64,000 nucleotides of DNA from Atherix ibis (GCA_958298945.1 CATQJD010000139.1:1-64000); one strand, 5' to 3'. Shown: positions 36,898-49,271, counted from the stretch's first letter. The notes: a model not told the origin generated them from the letters alone. Translations and numbers: made by a program.

Positions 36898-39697
36898 AGT
36901 AGTATTTGTAAGAAGAATATGAAGTAGTATATTTAAGAGTAATATGAAGTAGTATGTTTAAGAGGAATATGAAGTAGTATATTTAAGAGAAAAATGAAGT
37001 AGTACATTTAAGAGGAATATGAAGTAGAATATTTAAGAGGAATATGAAGTAGTATATTTAAGAGGAATATGAAGTAGTATATTTAACATGAAAATGAAGT
37101 ATTATATTTAAGAGGAATATGAAGTAGTATGTTTAAGAGGAATATGAAGTAGTATATTTAAGAGGAATATGAAGTAGTATATTTAAGAGCAATATGAAAA
37201 AGTACATTTAAGAGGAATATAAAGTAGTATGTTTAGGAGGAATATGAAGTAGTATGTTTAAGAGAAATATGAAGTAGTACGTATAAGAGGAATATGAAGT
37301 AGTATGTTTAAGAGGAATATGAAGAATTATGTTATAGAGGGATATGTAGTAGTATGTTTAAGAGGAATATGAAGTAGTATGTTTAAGAGAAATATGAAGT
37401 AGCATGTTTAAGAGGAATATGAAGTAGTATGTTTAAGAGGAATATGAAGTAGTATGTTTAAGAGGAATATGAAGTAGTATGTTTAAGAAGAATATGAAGT
37501 AGTATATTTAAGAGGAATATGAAGTAGTATATTTAAGACGAATATGAAGTAGTATGTATAAGAGGAATATGAAGTAGTATGCTTAAGAGGAATAAGAAGA
37601 AGTATATTTAAGAGGAATATGAAGTAGTATAATTAAGATGAATATGAAGTAGTATGTTTAAGAGGAATATGAAGTAGTATGTTTAAGAGGAATATGCAGT
37701 AGTATATTTAAGAGGAATATGAAGTAGTATATTTAAGAGGAATATGAAGTAGTGTGTTTAACAGGAATATGAAGTAGTATGTTTAAGAGGTATATGAAGT
37801 AGTATGTTTAAGAGGGATATGAAGTAGTATGTTTAAGAGGAATATGAAGTAGTATATTTAAGAGGAATATGAAGTTGTTTATTTAAGAGGAATATGAAGT
37901 AGTTTGTTTAAGAGGAATATGAAGTAGGATATTTAAGAAGAATATGCAGTAGTATATTTAAGAGGAATATAAAGTAGTATATTTAAGAGGAATATGAAGT
38001 AGTATGTTTAAGAGGAATATGAAGTAGTATGTTTAACAGGAATATCAAGTAGTATATTTAAAAGGAATATGAAGTAGTATATTTAAGAGGAATATGAAGT
38101 AGTATATTTAAGAGGAATATGAAGTAGTATATTTAAGAGTAATATGAAGTAGTTTGTTTAAGAGGAATATGCAGTAGTATATTTAAGAGGAATATGAAGT
38201 AATATAATTAATAGGAATATGAACTAGTATGTTTAAGAGAAATATGAAGTAGTATGTTTAAGAGGAATATGAAGTAGTATATTTAAGAGGAATATGAAGT
38301 AGTACATTTAAGAGGAATATGAAGTAGAATATTTAAGAGGAATATGAAGTAATATATTTAAGAGGAATATGAAGTAGTATATTTAACATGAAAATGAAGT
38401 ATTATATTTAAGAGGAATATGAAGTAGTATGTTTAAGAGGAATATGAAGTAGTATATTTAAGAGGAATATGAAGTAGTATATTTAAGAGGAATATGAAGT
38501 AGTACATTTAAGATGAATATAAAGTAGTATGTTTAGGAGGAATATGAAGTAGTATGTTTAAGAGAAATATGAAGTAGTACGTTATAGAGGAATATGAAGT
38601 AGTATGTTTAAGAGGAATATGAAGTAGTATGTTTAAGAGTTATATGAAGTAGCATGTTTAAGAGGAATATGAAGTAGTATGTTTAAGAGGAAAATGAAGT
38701 AGTATGTTTAAGAGGAATATGAAGTAGTATGTTTAAGAAGAATATGAAGTAGTATATTTAAGAGGAATATGAAGTAGTATATTTAAGAAGAATATGAAGT
38801 TGTATGTATAAGAGGAATATAAAGTAGTATGCTTAAGAGGAATAAGAAGTAGTATATTTAAGAGGAATATGAAGTAGTATAATTAAGATGAATATGAAGT
38901 AGTATGTTTAAGAGGAATATGAAGTAGTATGTTTAAGAGGAATATGCAGTAGTATATTTAAGAGGAATATGAAGTAGTATATTTAAGAGGAATATGAAGT
39001 AGTATGTTTAAGAGGAATATGAAGTAGTATGTTTAAGAGGTATATGAAGTAGTATGTTTAAGAGGGATATGAAGTAGTATGTTTAAGAGGAATATGAAGT
39101 AGTATATTTAAGAGGAATATGAAGTTGTTTGTTTAAGAGGAATATGAAGTAGTTTGTTTAAGAGGAATATAAAGTAGGATATTTAAGAGGAATATGCAGT
39201 AGTATATTTAAGAGGAATATAAAGTAGTATATTTAAGAGGAATATGAAGTAGTATGTTTAAGAGGAATATGAAGTAGTATATTTAACAGGAATATGAAGT
39301 AGTATATTTAAGAGGAATATGAAGTAGTATATTTAAGAGGAATATGAAGTAGTATATTTAAGAGGAATATGAAGTAGTATATTTAAGAGTAATATGAAGT
39401 AGTATGTTTAAGAGGAATATGCAGTAGTATATTTAAGAGGAATATGAAGTAATATATTTAATAGGAATACGAAGTAGTATGTTTAAGAGAAATATGAAGT
39501 AGTATGTTTAATAGGAACATGAAGTAGTATGTTTAAGAGGAATATGACGTACTATGTTTAAGAGGAATATGAAGTAGTATGTTTAAGAGGAATATGAAGT
39601 AGTATATTTAAGGAGAATATGAAGTAGTATGTTTAAGAGGAATAAGAATTAGTATTTTTAAGAGGAATATGAAGAAGTATATTTAAGAGGAATATGA

Positions 39698-39721
39698 AAT
39701 ATTATATTAATAGGAATATGA
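39698..39721 (+). repeat. 24-bp monomer AATATTATATTAATAGG, copy 4
   Basis: Fourth copy of the cassette-tail deletion. After it the domain D markers cease. Confidence 0.95.
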
Positions 39722-39896
39722 AGTAGTATGCTTAAGAGGAATTTGAAGTAGTATATTTAAGAGGAATATGAAGTATTATGTTTAAGAGGAATATTAAGTA
39801 GTATGTTTAAGAGGAATATGAAGTAGTATGTTTAAGAGGAATATGAAGTAGTATGTTTAAGAAGAATATGAAGTAGTATGTTTAAGAGGAATATGA

Positions 39897-39918
39897 AGTT
39901 TGTTTAAGAGGAATATGA
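39897..39918 (+). repeat. 22-bp monomer (AGTTTGTTTAAG), copy 1
   Basis: Three bases lost from AGTAGTATGTTTAAG. It recurs 297 bp downstream, that is 12 monomers less 3 bp, so a 300-bp-scale unit was duplicated after the deletion arose. Confidence 0.95.
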
Positions 39919-40193
39919 AGTAGTATGTTTAAGAGGAATATGCAGTAGTATGTTTAGGAGGAATATGAAGTAGTATGTTTAAGAGGAATATGAAGTAGTA
40001 TATTTAAGAGGAATATGAAGTAGTATATTTAAGAAGAATATGAGGTAGTATGTTTAAGAGGAATATGAAGTAGTATGTTTAAGAGGAATATGCAGTAGTA
40101 TATTTAAGAGGAATATGAAGTAGCATATTTAAGAGGAATATGAAGTAGTGTATTTGAGAGGAATATGAAGTAGTATATTTTAGAGGAATATGA

Positions 40194-40215
40194 AGTTTGT
40201 TTAAGAGGAATATGA
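40194..40215 (+). repeat. 22-bp monomer (AGTTTGTTTAAG), copy 2
   Basis: Same three-base loss as at 39,897. The following monomers (ATGCAGTAG, TTTAGGAGG) also match. Confidence 0.95.
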
Positions 40216-40415
40216 AGTAGTATGTTTAAGAGGAATATGCAGTAGTATGTTTAGGAGGAATATGAAGTAGTATGTTTAAGAGGAATATGAAGTAGTATAT
40301 TTAAGAGGAACATGAAGTAGTATATTTAAGATGAAAATGAAGTAGTATGTTTAGGAGGAATATGAAGTAGTATGTTTAAAAGGAATATGAAGTAATATGT
40401 TTAAGAGAAATATGA

Positions 40416-40428
40416 AGTAGGAATATGA
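40416..40428 (+). repeat. 13-bp truncated monomer (AGTAGGAATATGA)
   Basis: Twelve bases are missing between AGTAG and GAATATGA. Both sides carry AGTAATATGTTTAAG, which suggests an exchange or deletion between two similar monomers. No second copy was found. Confidence 0.95.
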
Positions 40429-41090
40429 AGTAATATGTTTAAGAGGAATATGAAGAAGTATGTTTAAGAGGAATATAAAGTAGTATGTTTAAGAGGAATA
40501 TGAAGTACTATGTTTAAGAGGAATATGAAGGAGTATATTTAAGAGGAATATGAAGAATTATATTTAAGAGGAATATGAAGTAGTTTGTTGAAGAGGAATA
40601 TGAAGCAGTAAGTTTAAGAGTAATGTGAAGTAGTATATTTAAGAGGAATATGAAGTAGTATATTCAAGAGGAATATGAAGAAGTATGTTTAAGAGGAATA
40701 TGAAGTAGTATGTTTAAGAGGAATATGAAGTAGTATGTTTAATAGGAATATGAAGTTGTATGTTTAAGAGAAATATGAAGTCGTATGTTAAAGAGGAATA
40801 TGAAGTAGTATGTTTAACAGGAATATGAATTAGTATGTTTAAGAGGAATATGAAGTAGTATATTTAAGAGGAATATGAAGTAGTATATTTAAGAGGAATA
40901 TGAAGTAGTATGTTTAAGAGGAATATGAAGTAGTATATTTAAGATGAAAATGAAGTGGTATATTTAAGAGGAATATGAAGTAATATGTTTAAGAGGAATA
41001 TGAAGTAGTATGTTTAAGAGGAATATGAAGTAGTATGTTTAAGAGTAATATGAAGTAGTATGTTTAAGAGGAATATGAAGTAGTATGTTT

Positions 41091-41240
41091 AAGAAGAATA
41101 TGAAGTAGTTTGTTTAAGAGGAATATGAAGTAGTATGTTTAAGAAGAATATGAAGTAGTTTGTTTAAGAGGAATATGAAGTAGTATGTTTAAGAAGAATA
41201 TGAAGTAGTTTGTTTAAGAGGAATATGAAGTAGTATGTTT
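41091..41240 (+). repeat. 50-bp dimer, three tandem copies
   Basis: AAGAAGAATATG with AGTTTGTTTAAGAGG alternates with a normal monomer, at 41,091, 41,141 and 41,191. This is the smallest higher-order unit in the window and apparently recent, as the three copies are identical. Confidence 0.85.
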
Positions 41241-43153
41241 AAGAGGACTATGAAGTAGTATATTTATGAGGAATATGAAGTAGTATGTTTAAGAGGAATA
41301 TGCAGTAATATGTTTAAGAGGAATATGAAGTAGTATGTTTAAGAGGAATATGAAGTAGTATGTTTAAGAGGAATAAGAAGTAGTATATTAAAGATGAAAA
41401 TGAAGTAGTATAATAAAGAGGAATATGAAGTACAATGTTTAAGAGGAATTTGAAGTAGTATATTTAAGAGGAATATGAAGTAGTATATTTAAGAGGAATA
41501 TGAAGTAGTATATTTAAGAGGAATATGAAGTAGTATGTTTAAGAGGAATATGAAGTAGTATGTTTAAGAGGAATATGAAGTATTATGTTTAAGAGGAATA
41601 TGAAGTTGTATGTTTAAGAGGAATATGGAGTAGTATGTTTAAGAGGAATATGAAGTAGTGTGTTTAAGAGGAATATGAAGTAGTATGTTTAAGAGGATTA
41701 TGACGTAGTATGTTTAATAGGTATATGAAGTAGTATGTTTAAGAGGAATATGAAGTAGTATGTTTAAGAGGAATATGAAGTAGTATGTTTAAGAGGAATA
41801 TGAAGTAGTGTGTTTAAGAGGAATATGAAGTAGTATGTTTAAGAGGAATATGAAGAAGTATGTTTAAGAGGAATATGAAGTAGTATGTTTAAGAGGAATA
41901 TGAAGTAGTATATTTAGGAGGAATATGAAGTAGTATATTTAACAGGAATATGAAGTAGTGTGTTTTAGAGGAATATGAAGTAGTATGTTTAAGAGGTATA
42001 TGAAGTAGTATGTTTAAAAGGAATATGAAGTAGGATATTTAAGAGGAATATGAAGTAGTATGCTTAAGAGTAATATGAAGAAGTATATTTAAGAGGAATA
42101 TGAAGTAATATATTTAAGAGGAATATGAAGTAATATGATTGAGAGGAATATGAAGTAGTATGTTTAAGAGGAATATGAAGTAGTATGTTTAAGAGGAATA
42201 TGAAGTAGTATGTTTAAGAGCAATATGAAGTAGTATATTTAAGAGGAATATGAAGTAGTATATTTAAGAGGAATATGAAGTAGTATGTTTAAGAGGAATA
42301 TGAAGTAGTATGTTTAAGAGGAATATGACGTAGTATATTTAAAAGGAATATGAAGTAGTATGTTTAAGAGGAATATGAAGTAGTATATTTAAGAGCAATA
42401 TGAAGTAGTATATTTAAGAGGAATATGAAGTAGTATGTTTAAGAGGAATATGAAGTAGTATGTTTAAGAGGAATATGAAGTAGTATATTTAAGAGGAATA
42501 TGAAGTAGTATATTTAAGAGCAATATAAAGTAGTATATTTAAGAGGAATATGAAGTAGTATGTTTAAGACGAATATGAAGTAGTATGTTTAATAGGAATA
42601 TGAAGTAGTATGTTTAAGAGGAATATGACGTAGTATGTTTAAAAGGAATATGAAGTAGTATGTTTAAGAGGAATATGAAGTAGTATATTTAAGAGCAATA
42701 TGAAATAGTATATTTAAGAGGAATATGAAGTAGTATGTTTAAGAGGAATATGAAGTAGTATGTTTAAGAGGAATATGAAGTAGTATATTTAAGAGGAATA
42801 TGAAGTAGTATATTTAAGAGCAATATGAAGTAGTATATTTAAGAGGAATATGGAGTAGTATGTTTAAGAGGAATATGAAGTAGTATATTTAAGATGAAAA
42901 TGAAGTAGTATATTTAAGAGGAATATGAAGTAGTATATTTAAGAGCAATATGAAGTAGTATATTTAAGAGGAATATGAAGTAGTATGTTTAAGAGGAATA
43001 TGAAGTAGTATATTTAAGATTAAAATGAAGTGGTATATTTAAGAGGAATATGAAGTAGTATGATTAAGAGGAATGCGAAGTCGTATGTTTAAGGGGAATA
43101 TGAAGTAGTATGTTTAGGAGGAATATGAAGTAGTCTGCTTAAGAGGAATATGA

Positions 43154-43165
43154 AGAGGAATATGA
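43154..43165 (+). repeat. 12-bp truncated monomer, copy 1 of 6
   Basis: AGAGGAATATGA, lacking the first 13 bases of the monomer, and followed by AGTAATATATTTAAG. It opens every right-half higher-order unit. The six copies are at 43,154, 43,890, 45,201, 49,260, 54,197 and 58,909. Confidence 0.97.
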
Positions 43166-43465
43166 AGTAATATATTTAAGAGGAATATGAAGTAATATGA
43201 TTAAGAGGAATATGAAGTAGTATATTTAAGAGGAATATGAAGTAGTATGTTTAAGAGGAATATGAAGTAGTATGTTTAAGAGGAATATGAAGTAGTATGT
43301 TTATGTGGAATATGAAGTAGTATGTTTAAGAGGAATATGAAGTAGTGTGTTTAAGAGGAATATGAAGTAGTATGTTTAAGAGGAATATGAAGTAGTATGT
43401 TTAAGAGGAATATGAAGTAGTATGTTTAAGAGGAATATGAAGTAGTATATTTAAGAGGAATATGA

Positions 43466-43489
43466 AGTAGTATATTTAACAAAATATGA
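43466..43489 (+). repeat. 24-bp monomer (AACAAAATATGA), copy 1
   Basis: One base shorter than the AACAGGAATATGA monomer found at the equivalent place in later units (45,521; 49,575; 54,512; 59,224). Confidence 0.95.
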
Positions 43490-43889
43490 AGTAGTGTGTT
43501 TTAGAGGAATATGAAGTAGTATGTTTAAGAGGAATATGAAGTAGTATGTTTAAAAGGAATATGAAGTAGAATATTTAAGAGGAATATGAAGTAGTATGTT
43601 TAAGAGGAATATGAAGTATTATGTTTAAGAGGAATATGAAGTTGTATGTTTAAGAGGAATATGGAGTAGTATGTTTAAGAGGAATATGAAGTAGTATGTT
43701 TAAGAGGAATATGACGTAGTATGTTTAAAAGGAATATGAAGTAGTATGTTTAAGAGGAATATGAAGTAGTATGTTTAAGAGGAAAATGAAGTAGTATGTT
43801 TAAGAGGAATATGAAGTAGTATGTTTATGTGGAATATGAAGTAGTATGTTTAGGAGGAATATGAAGTAGTCTGCTTAAGAGGAATATGA

Positions 43890-43901
43890 AGAGGAATATG
43901 A
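43890..43901 (+). repeat. 12-bp truncated monomer, copy 2 of 6
   Basis: 736 bp after copy 1, with the same AGTAATAT follow-on and the same AGTCTGCTTAAG monomer before it. Confidence 0.97.
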
Positions 43902-44126
43902 AGTAATATATTTAAGAGGAATATGAAGTAATATGATTAAGAGGAATATGGAGTAGTATGTTTAAGAGGAATATGAAGTAGTATGTTTAAGAGGAATATG
44001 ACGTAGTATGTTTAAAAGGAATATGAAGTAGTATGTTTAAGAGGAATATGAAGTAGTATGTTTAAGAGGAATATGAAGTAGTATGTTTAAGAGGAATATG
44101 AAGTAGTATATTTAAGAGGAATATGA

Positions 44127-44150
44127 AGTAGTATATTTAACAAAATATGA
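44127..44150 (+). repeat. 24-bp monomer (AACAAAATATGA), copy 2
   Basis: 661 bp after copy 1, showing that the short units here are sister duplicates. Confidence 0.95.
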
Positions 44151-45200
44151 AGTAGTGTGTTTTAGAGGAATATGAAGTAGTATGTTTAAGAGGAATATGA
44201 AGTAGTATGTTTAAAAGGAATATGAAGTAGAATATTTAAGAGGAATATGAAGTAGTATGTTTAAGAGGAATATGAAGTATTATGTTTAAGAGGAATATGA
44301 AGTTGTATGTTTAAGAGGAATATGGAGTAGTATGTTTAAGAGGAATATGAAGTAGTATGTTTAAGAGGAATATGACGTAGTATGTTTAAAAGGAATATGA
44401 AGTAGTATGTTTAAGAGGAATATGAAGTAGTATATTTAAGAGCAATATGAAGTAGTATATTTAAGAGGAATATGAAGTAGTATGTTTAAGAGGAATATGA
44501 AGTAGTATGTTTAAGAGGAATATGAAGTAGTATATTTAAGAGGAATATGAAGTAGTATATTTAAGAGCAATATGAAGTAGTATATTTAAGAGGAATATGA
44601 AGTAGTATGTTTAAGAGGAATATGAAGTAGTATGTTTAAGAGGAATATGAAGTAGTATGTTTAAGAGGAATATGACGTAGTATGTTTAAAAGGAATATGA
44701 AGTAGTATGTTTAAGAGGAATATGAAGTAGTATATTTAAGAGCAATATGAAGTAGTATATTTAAGAGGAATATGAAGTAGTATGTTTAAGAGGAATATGA
44801 AGTAGTATGTTTAAGAGGAATATGAAGTAGTATATTTAAGAGGAATATGAAGTAGTATATTTAAGAGCAATATGAAGTAGTATATTTAAGAGGAATATGA
44901 AGTAGTATGTTTAAGAGGAATATGAAGTAGTATATTTAAGATGAAAATGAAGTAGTATATTTAAGAGGAATATGAAGTAGTATATTTAAGAGCAATATGA
45001 AGTAGTATATTTAAGAGGAATATGAAGTAGTATGTTTAAGAGGAAAATGAAGTAGTATATTCAAGATGAAAATGAAGTAGTATATTTAAGAGGAATATGA
45101 AGTAGTATGATTAAGAGGAATACGAAGTCGTATGTTTAAGGGGAATATGAAGTAGTATGTTTAGGAGGAATATGAAGTAGTATGCTTAAGAGGAATATGA

Positions 45201-45212
45201 AGAGAAATATGA
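45201..45212 (+). repeat. 12-bp truncated monomer, copy 3 of 6
   Basis: AGAGAAATATGA, one substitution from the other copies. It starts U1. Confidence 0.97.
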
Positions 45213-46387
45213 AGTAATATATTTAAGAGGAATATGAAGTAATATGATTAAGAGGAATATGAAGTAGTATATTTAAGAGGAATATGAAGTAGTATGTTTA
45301 AGAGGAATATGAAGTAGTATGTTTAAGAGGAATATGAAGTAGTATGTTTATGTGGAATATGAAGTAGTATGTTTAAGAAGAATATGAAGTAGTGTGTTTA
45401 AGAGGAATATGAAGTAGTATGTTTAAGAGGAATATGAAGTAGTATGTTTAAGAGGAATATGAAGTAGTATGTTTAAGAGGAATATGAAGTAGTATATTTA
45501 AGAGGAATATGAAGTAGTATATTTAACAGGAATATGAAGTAGTGTGTTTTAGAGGAATATGAAGTAGTATGTTTAAGAGGAATATGAAGTAGTATGTTTA
45601 AAAGGAATATGAAGTAGAATATTTAAGAGGAATATGAAGTAGTATGCTTAAGAGTAATATGAAGAAGTATATTTAAGAGGAATATGAAGTAATATATTTA
45701 AGAGGAATATGAAGTAATATGATTGAGAGGAATATGAAGTAGTATGTTTAAGAGGAATATGAAGTAGTATGTTTAAGAGGAATATGAAGTAGTATGTTTA
45801 AGAGGAATATGAAGTAGTATATTTAAGAGGAATATGAAGTAGTATATTTAAGAGGAATATGAAGTAGTATGTTTAAGAGGAATATGAAGTAGTATGTTTA
45901 AGAGGAATATGACGTAGTATGTTTAAAAGGAATATGAAGTAGTATGTTTAAGAGGAATATGAAGTAGTATATTTAAGAGCAATATGAAGTAGTATATTTA
46001 AGAGGAATATGAAGTAGTATGTTTAAGAGGAATATGAATTAGTATGTTTAAGAGGAATATGAAGTAGTATATTTAAGAGGAATATGAAGTAGTATATTTA
46101 AGAGCAATATGAAGTAGTATATTTAAGAGGAATATGAAGTAGTATGTTTAAGAGGAATATGAAATAGTATGTTTAAGAGGAATATGAAGTAGTATGTTTA
46201 AGAGGAATATGACGTAGTATGTTTAAAAGGAATATGAAGTAGTATGTTTAAGAGGAATATGAAGTAGTATATTTAAGAGCAATATGAAGTAGTATGTTTA
46301 AGAGGAATATGAAGTAGTATGTTTAAGAGGAATATGAAGTAGTATGTTTAAGAGGAATATGAAGTAGTATGTTTAAGAGGAATATGA

Positions 46388-46409
46388 AGTAGTATATTTA
46401 AGAATATGA
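46388..46409 (+). repeat. 22-bp monomer (TTTAAGAATATGA)
   Basis: Three bases lost from AAGAGCAATATGA; the equivalent monomer in U2 (about 50,447) is intact. With the 12-bp monomer it accounts exactly for the 4,059-bp length of U1. Confidence 0.95.
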
Positions 46410-49259
46410 AGTAGTATATTTAAGAGGAATATGAAGTAGTATGTTTAAGAGGAATATGAAGTAGTGTATTTAAGATGAAAATGAAGTGGTATATTTAAGA
46501 GGAATATGAAGTAGTATGATTAAGAGGAATATGAAGTAGTATGTTTAAGAGCAATGTGTAGTAGTATGTTTAAGAGGAATATGAAGTAGTATATTTAAGA
46601 GGAATATGAAGTAATATATTTAAGAGCAATATGAAGTAGTATATTTAAGAGGAATATGAAGTAGTATGTTTAAGAGGAATATGAAGTAGTATATTTAAGA
46701 TGAAAATGAAGTGGTATATTTAAGAGGAATATGAAGTAGTATGATTAAGAGGAATATGAAGTAGTATGTTTAAGAGGAATGTGAAGTAGTATGTTTAAGA
46801 GGAATATGAAGTAGTATGTTTAAGAGTTATATGAAGTAGTATGTTTAAGAGGAATATGAAGTAGTATGTTTAAGAGGAACATGAAGTAGTATGTTTAAAA
46901 GGAATATGAAGTAGTATGTTTAAGAGGAATATGAAGTAGTATGTTTAGGAGAAATATGAAGTAGTATGTTTAAGAGAAATATGAAGTATAATGTTTAAGA
47001 GGAATATGAAGTAGTATGTTTAAGAGGAATATGAAGTAGTATGTTTAAGAGGAATATGAAGTAGTATGTTTAAGAGGAATATGAGCTAGTATGCTTAAGA
47101 GGAAGTTGAAGTAGTATGTTTAAGAGGAATAAGAAGTAGTATGTTTAAGAGGAATATGAAGTAGTATGTTTAAGAGGACTATGAAGTAGTATATTTATGA
47201 GGAATATGAAGTAGTATGTTTAAGAGGAATATGCAGTAATATGTTTAAGAGGAATATGAAGTAGTATGTTTAAGAGGAATATGAAGTAGTATGTTTAAGG
47301 GGAATAAGAAGTAGTATATTAAAGATGAAAATGAAGTAGTATATTAAAGAGGAATATGAAGTACAATGTTTAAGAGGAATTTGAAGTAGTATATTTAAGA
47401 GGAATATGAAGTAGTATATTTAAGAGGAATATGAAGTAGTATATTTAAGAGGAATATGAAGTAGTATGTTTAAGAGGAATATGAAGTAGTATGTTTAAGA
47501 GGAATATGAAGTATTATGTTTAAGAGGAATATGAAGTTGTATGTTTAAGAGGAATATGGAGTAGTATGTTTAAGAGGAATATGAAGTAGTGTGTTTAAGA
47601 GGAATATGAAGTAGTATGTTTAAGAGGATTATGACGTAGTATGTTTAATAGGTATATGAAGTAGTATGTTTAAGAGGAATATGAAGTAGTATGCATAAGA
47701 GGAATATGAAGTAGCATATTTAAGAGGAATATGAAGCCGTATGTTTAAGAGGAATATGAAGTAGTATGGTTAAGAGGAATATGAAGTAGTATGTTTAAAA
47801 GGAATTTGAAGTAGTATGTTTAAGAGGAATATGCAGTAGTATATTTAAGAGGAATATGAAATAGTATATTTAAGAGGAATATGAAGTAGTATGTTTAGGA
47901 GGAATATTAAGTAGTATGTTTAAGAGGAATATGAAGTAGTATATTTAAGAGGAATATGAAGTAGTATGTTTAAGAGGAATATGAAGTAGTATATTTACGA
48001 TGAAAATGAAGTGGTATATTTAAGAGGAATATGAAGTAGTATGATTAAGAGGAATATGAAGTAGTATGTTTAAGAGGAATGTGAAGTAGTATGTTTAAGA
48101 GGAATATGAAGTAGTATATTTAAGAGGAATATGAAGTAGTATATTGAAGAGCAATATGAAGTAATATATTTAAGAGGAATATGAAGTAGTATGTTTAAGA
48201 GGAATATGAAGTAGTATATTTAAGAGCAATATGAAGTAGTATATTTAAGAGGAATATTAAGTAGTATGTTTAAGAGGAATATGAAGTAGTATGTTTAAGA
48301 GGAATATGAAGTAGTATATTTAAGAGGAATATGAAGTAGTATATTTAAGAGCAATATGAAGTAGTATATTTAAGAGGAATATGAAGTAGTATATTTAAGA
48401 GCAATATGAAGTAGTATATTTAAGAGGAATATGAAGTAGTATGTTTAAGAGGAATATGAAGTAGTATATTTAAGATGAAAATGAAGTGGTATATTTAAGA
48501 GGAATATGAAGTAGTATGATTAAGAGGAATATGAAGTAGTATGTTTAAGAGGAATGTGAAGTAGTATGTTTAAGAGGAATATGAAGTAGTATGTTTAAGA
48601 GTTATATGAAGTAGTATGTTCAAAAGGAATATGAAGTAGTATGTTTAAGAGGAACATGAAGTAGTATGTTTAAAAGGAATATGAAGTAGTATGTTTAAGA
48701 GCAATATGAAGTAGTATGTTTAAGAGGAATATGAAGTAGTATGTTTAAGAGGAATATGAGGTAGTATGCTTAAGAGGAAGTTGAAGTAGTATGTTTAAGA
48801 GGAATAAGAAGTAGTATGTTTAAGAGGAATATGAAGTAGTATGTTTAAGAGGACTATGAAGTAGTATATTTATGAGGAATATGAAGTAGTATGTTTAAGA
48901 GGAATATGCAGTAATATGTTTAAGAGGAATATGAAGTAGTATATTTAAGAGGAATATGAAGTAGTATGTTTAAGAGGAATATGAAGTAGTATATTTAAGA
49001 TGAAAATGAAGTAGTATATTTAAGAGGAAAATGAAGTAGTATATTTAAGAGCAATATGAAGTAGTATATTTAAGAGGAATATGAAGTAGTATGTTTAAGA
49101 GGAATATGAAGTAGTATATTCAAGATGAAAATGAAGTGGTATATTTAAGAGGAATATGAAGTAGTATGATTAAGAGGAATACGAAGTCGTATGTTTAAGG
49201 GGAATATGAAGTAGTATGTTTAGGAGGAATATGAAGTAGTATGCTTAAGAGAATTATGA

Positions 49260-49271
49260 AGAGGAATATGA
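49260..49271 (+). repeat. 12-bp truncated monomer, copy 4 of 6
   Basis: Preceded by GAATTATGA, a left flank shared by copies 4, 5 and 6 but not 1 to 3. This groups U2, U3 and U4 as the younger set. Confidence 0.97.

Larger units (their letters stand above)
31011..39721 (+). repeat. Domain D: cassette family with GGGATATG / AGGATATT / GTACTATG markers
   Basis: Seven copies of a cassette begin with AGAGGGATATG at 31,385, 32,110, 33,058, 33,783, 35,155, 37,813 and 39,063. They run through GTTGTTTATTT, AGTTTGTTTAAG, AGGATATT, ATGCAGTAG, AACAGG and AATAGGAACATG monomers. Six end at GACGTACTATG (31,871; 32,571; 33,544; 34,267; 35,641; 39,549), and the copy at 37,813 is truncated before that marker. 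The start-to-end distance is 486 bp in four copies, 484 in one and 461 in one. Cassette spacing is 725, 948, 725, 1,372, 2,658 and 1,250 bp. In four copies the TTTAAGGAGAATATG to TATTATATTAATAGG tail follows. Confidence 0.85.
39722..42119 (+). repeat. Domain E: heterogeneous transition zone
   Basis: Many private substitutions and four unusual elements fall within 1.5 kb: two 22-bp monomers (39,897 and 40,194), a 13-bp monomer (40,416) and a triplicated 50-bp dimer (41,091-41,240). The left-half markers are gone. The first right-half markers appear here: AAGTGGTATATTTAAG near 40,955, and 41,240-41,725, which matches the later S cassette (GGACTATG at 41,246, ATGCAGTAATATG, TACAATG, GAATTTG, ATGGAGTAG, GACGTAG). 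It looks like the junction between two homogenisation domains. Confidence 0.75.
42120..45200 (+). repeat. Start of right HOR family: short, irregular units
   Basis: This contains the first two 12-bp monomers (43,154 and 43,890; the third opens the next unit at 45,201) and 300-bp-spaced GACGTAG pairs at 42,329/42,629 and 44,375/44,675. A block of several hundred bp is repeated at 661 bp: AACAAAATATG (24-bp monomers at 43,466 and 44,127), GTGTGTTTTAGAGG, AGAATATT, GTATTATG, GTTGTATG, ATGGAGTAG. AGAGCAATATG monomers, sparse further left, become frequent from about 42.2 kb. Confidence 0.8.
45201..49259 (+). repeat. Right higher-order unit U1 (4,059 bp)
   Basis: It runs from a 12-bp monomer (AGAGAAATATGA here) to the next at 49,260. 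It carries the GACGTAG pair 300 bp apart (45,913 and 46,213), the S cassette twice (GGAAGTTG at 47,101 and 48,776) and one copy of the 840-bp sub-block (47,834 to about 48,673). Compared with U2 it lacks the second 840-bp sub-block. It has a private 22-bp monomer (46,388), and near 47,300-47,400 it has AAAGATGAAAATG, TACAATG, GAATTTG monomers that U2 and U3 lack but U4 has. Confidence 0.82.
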
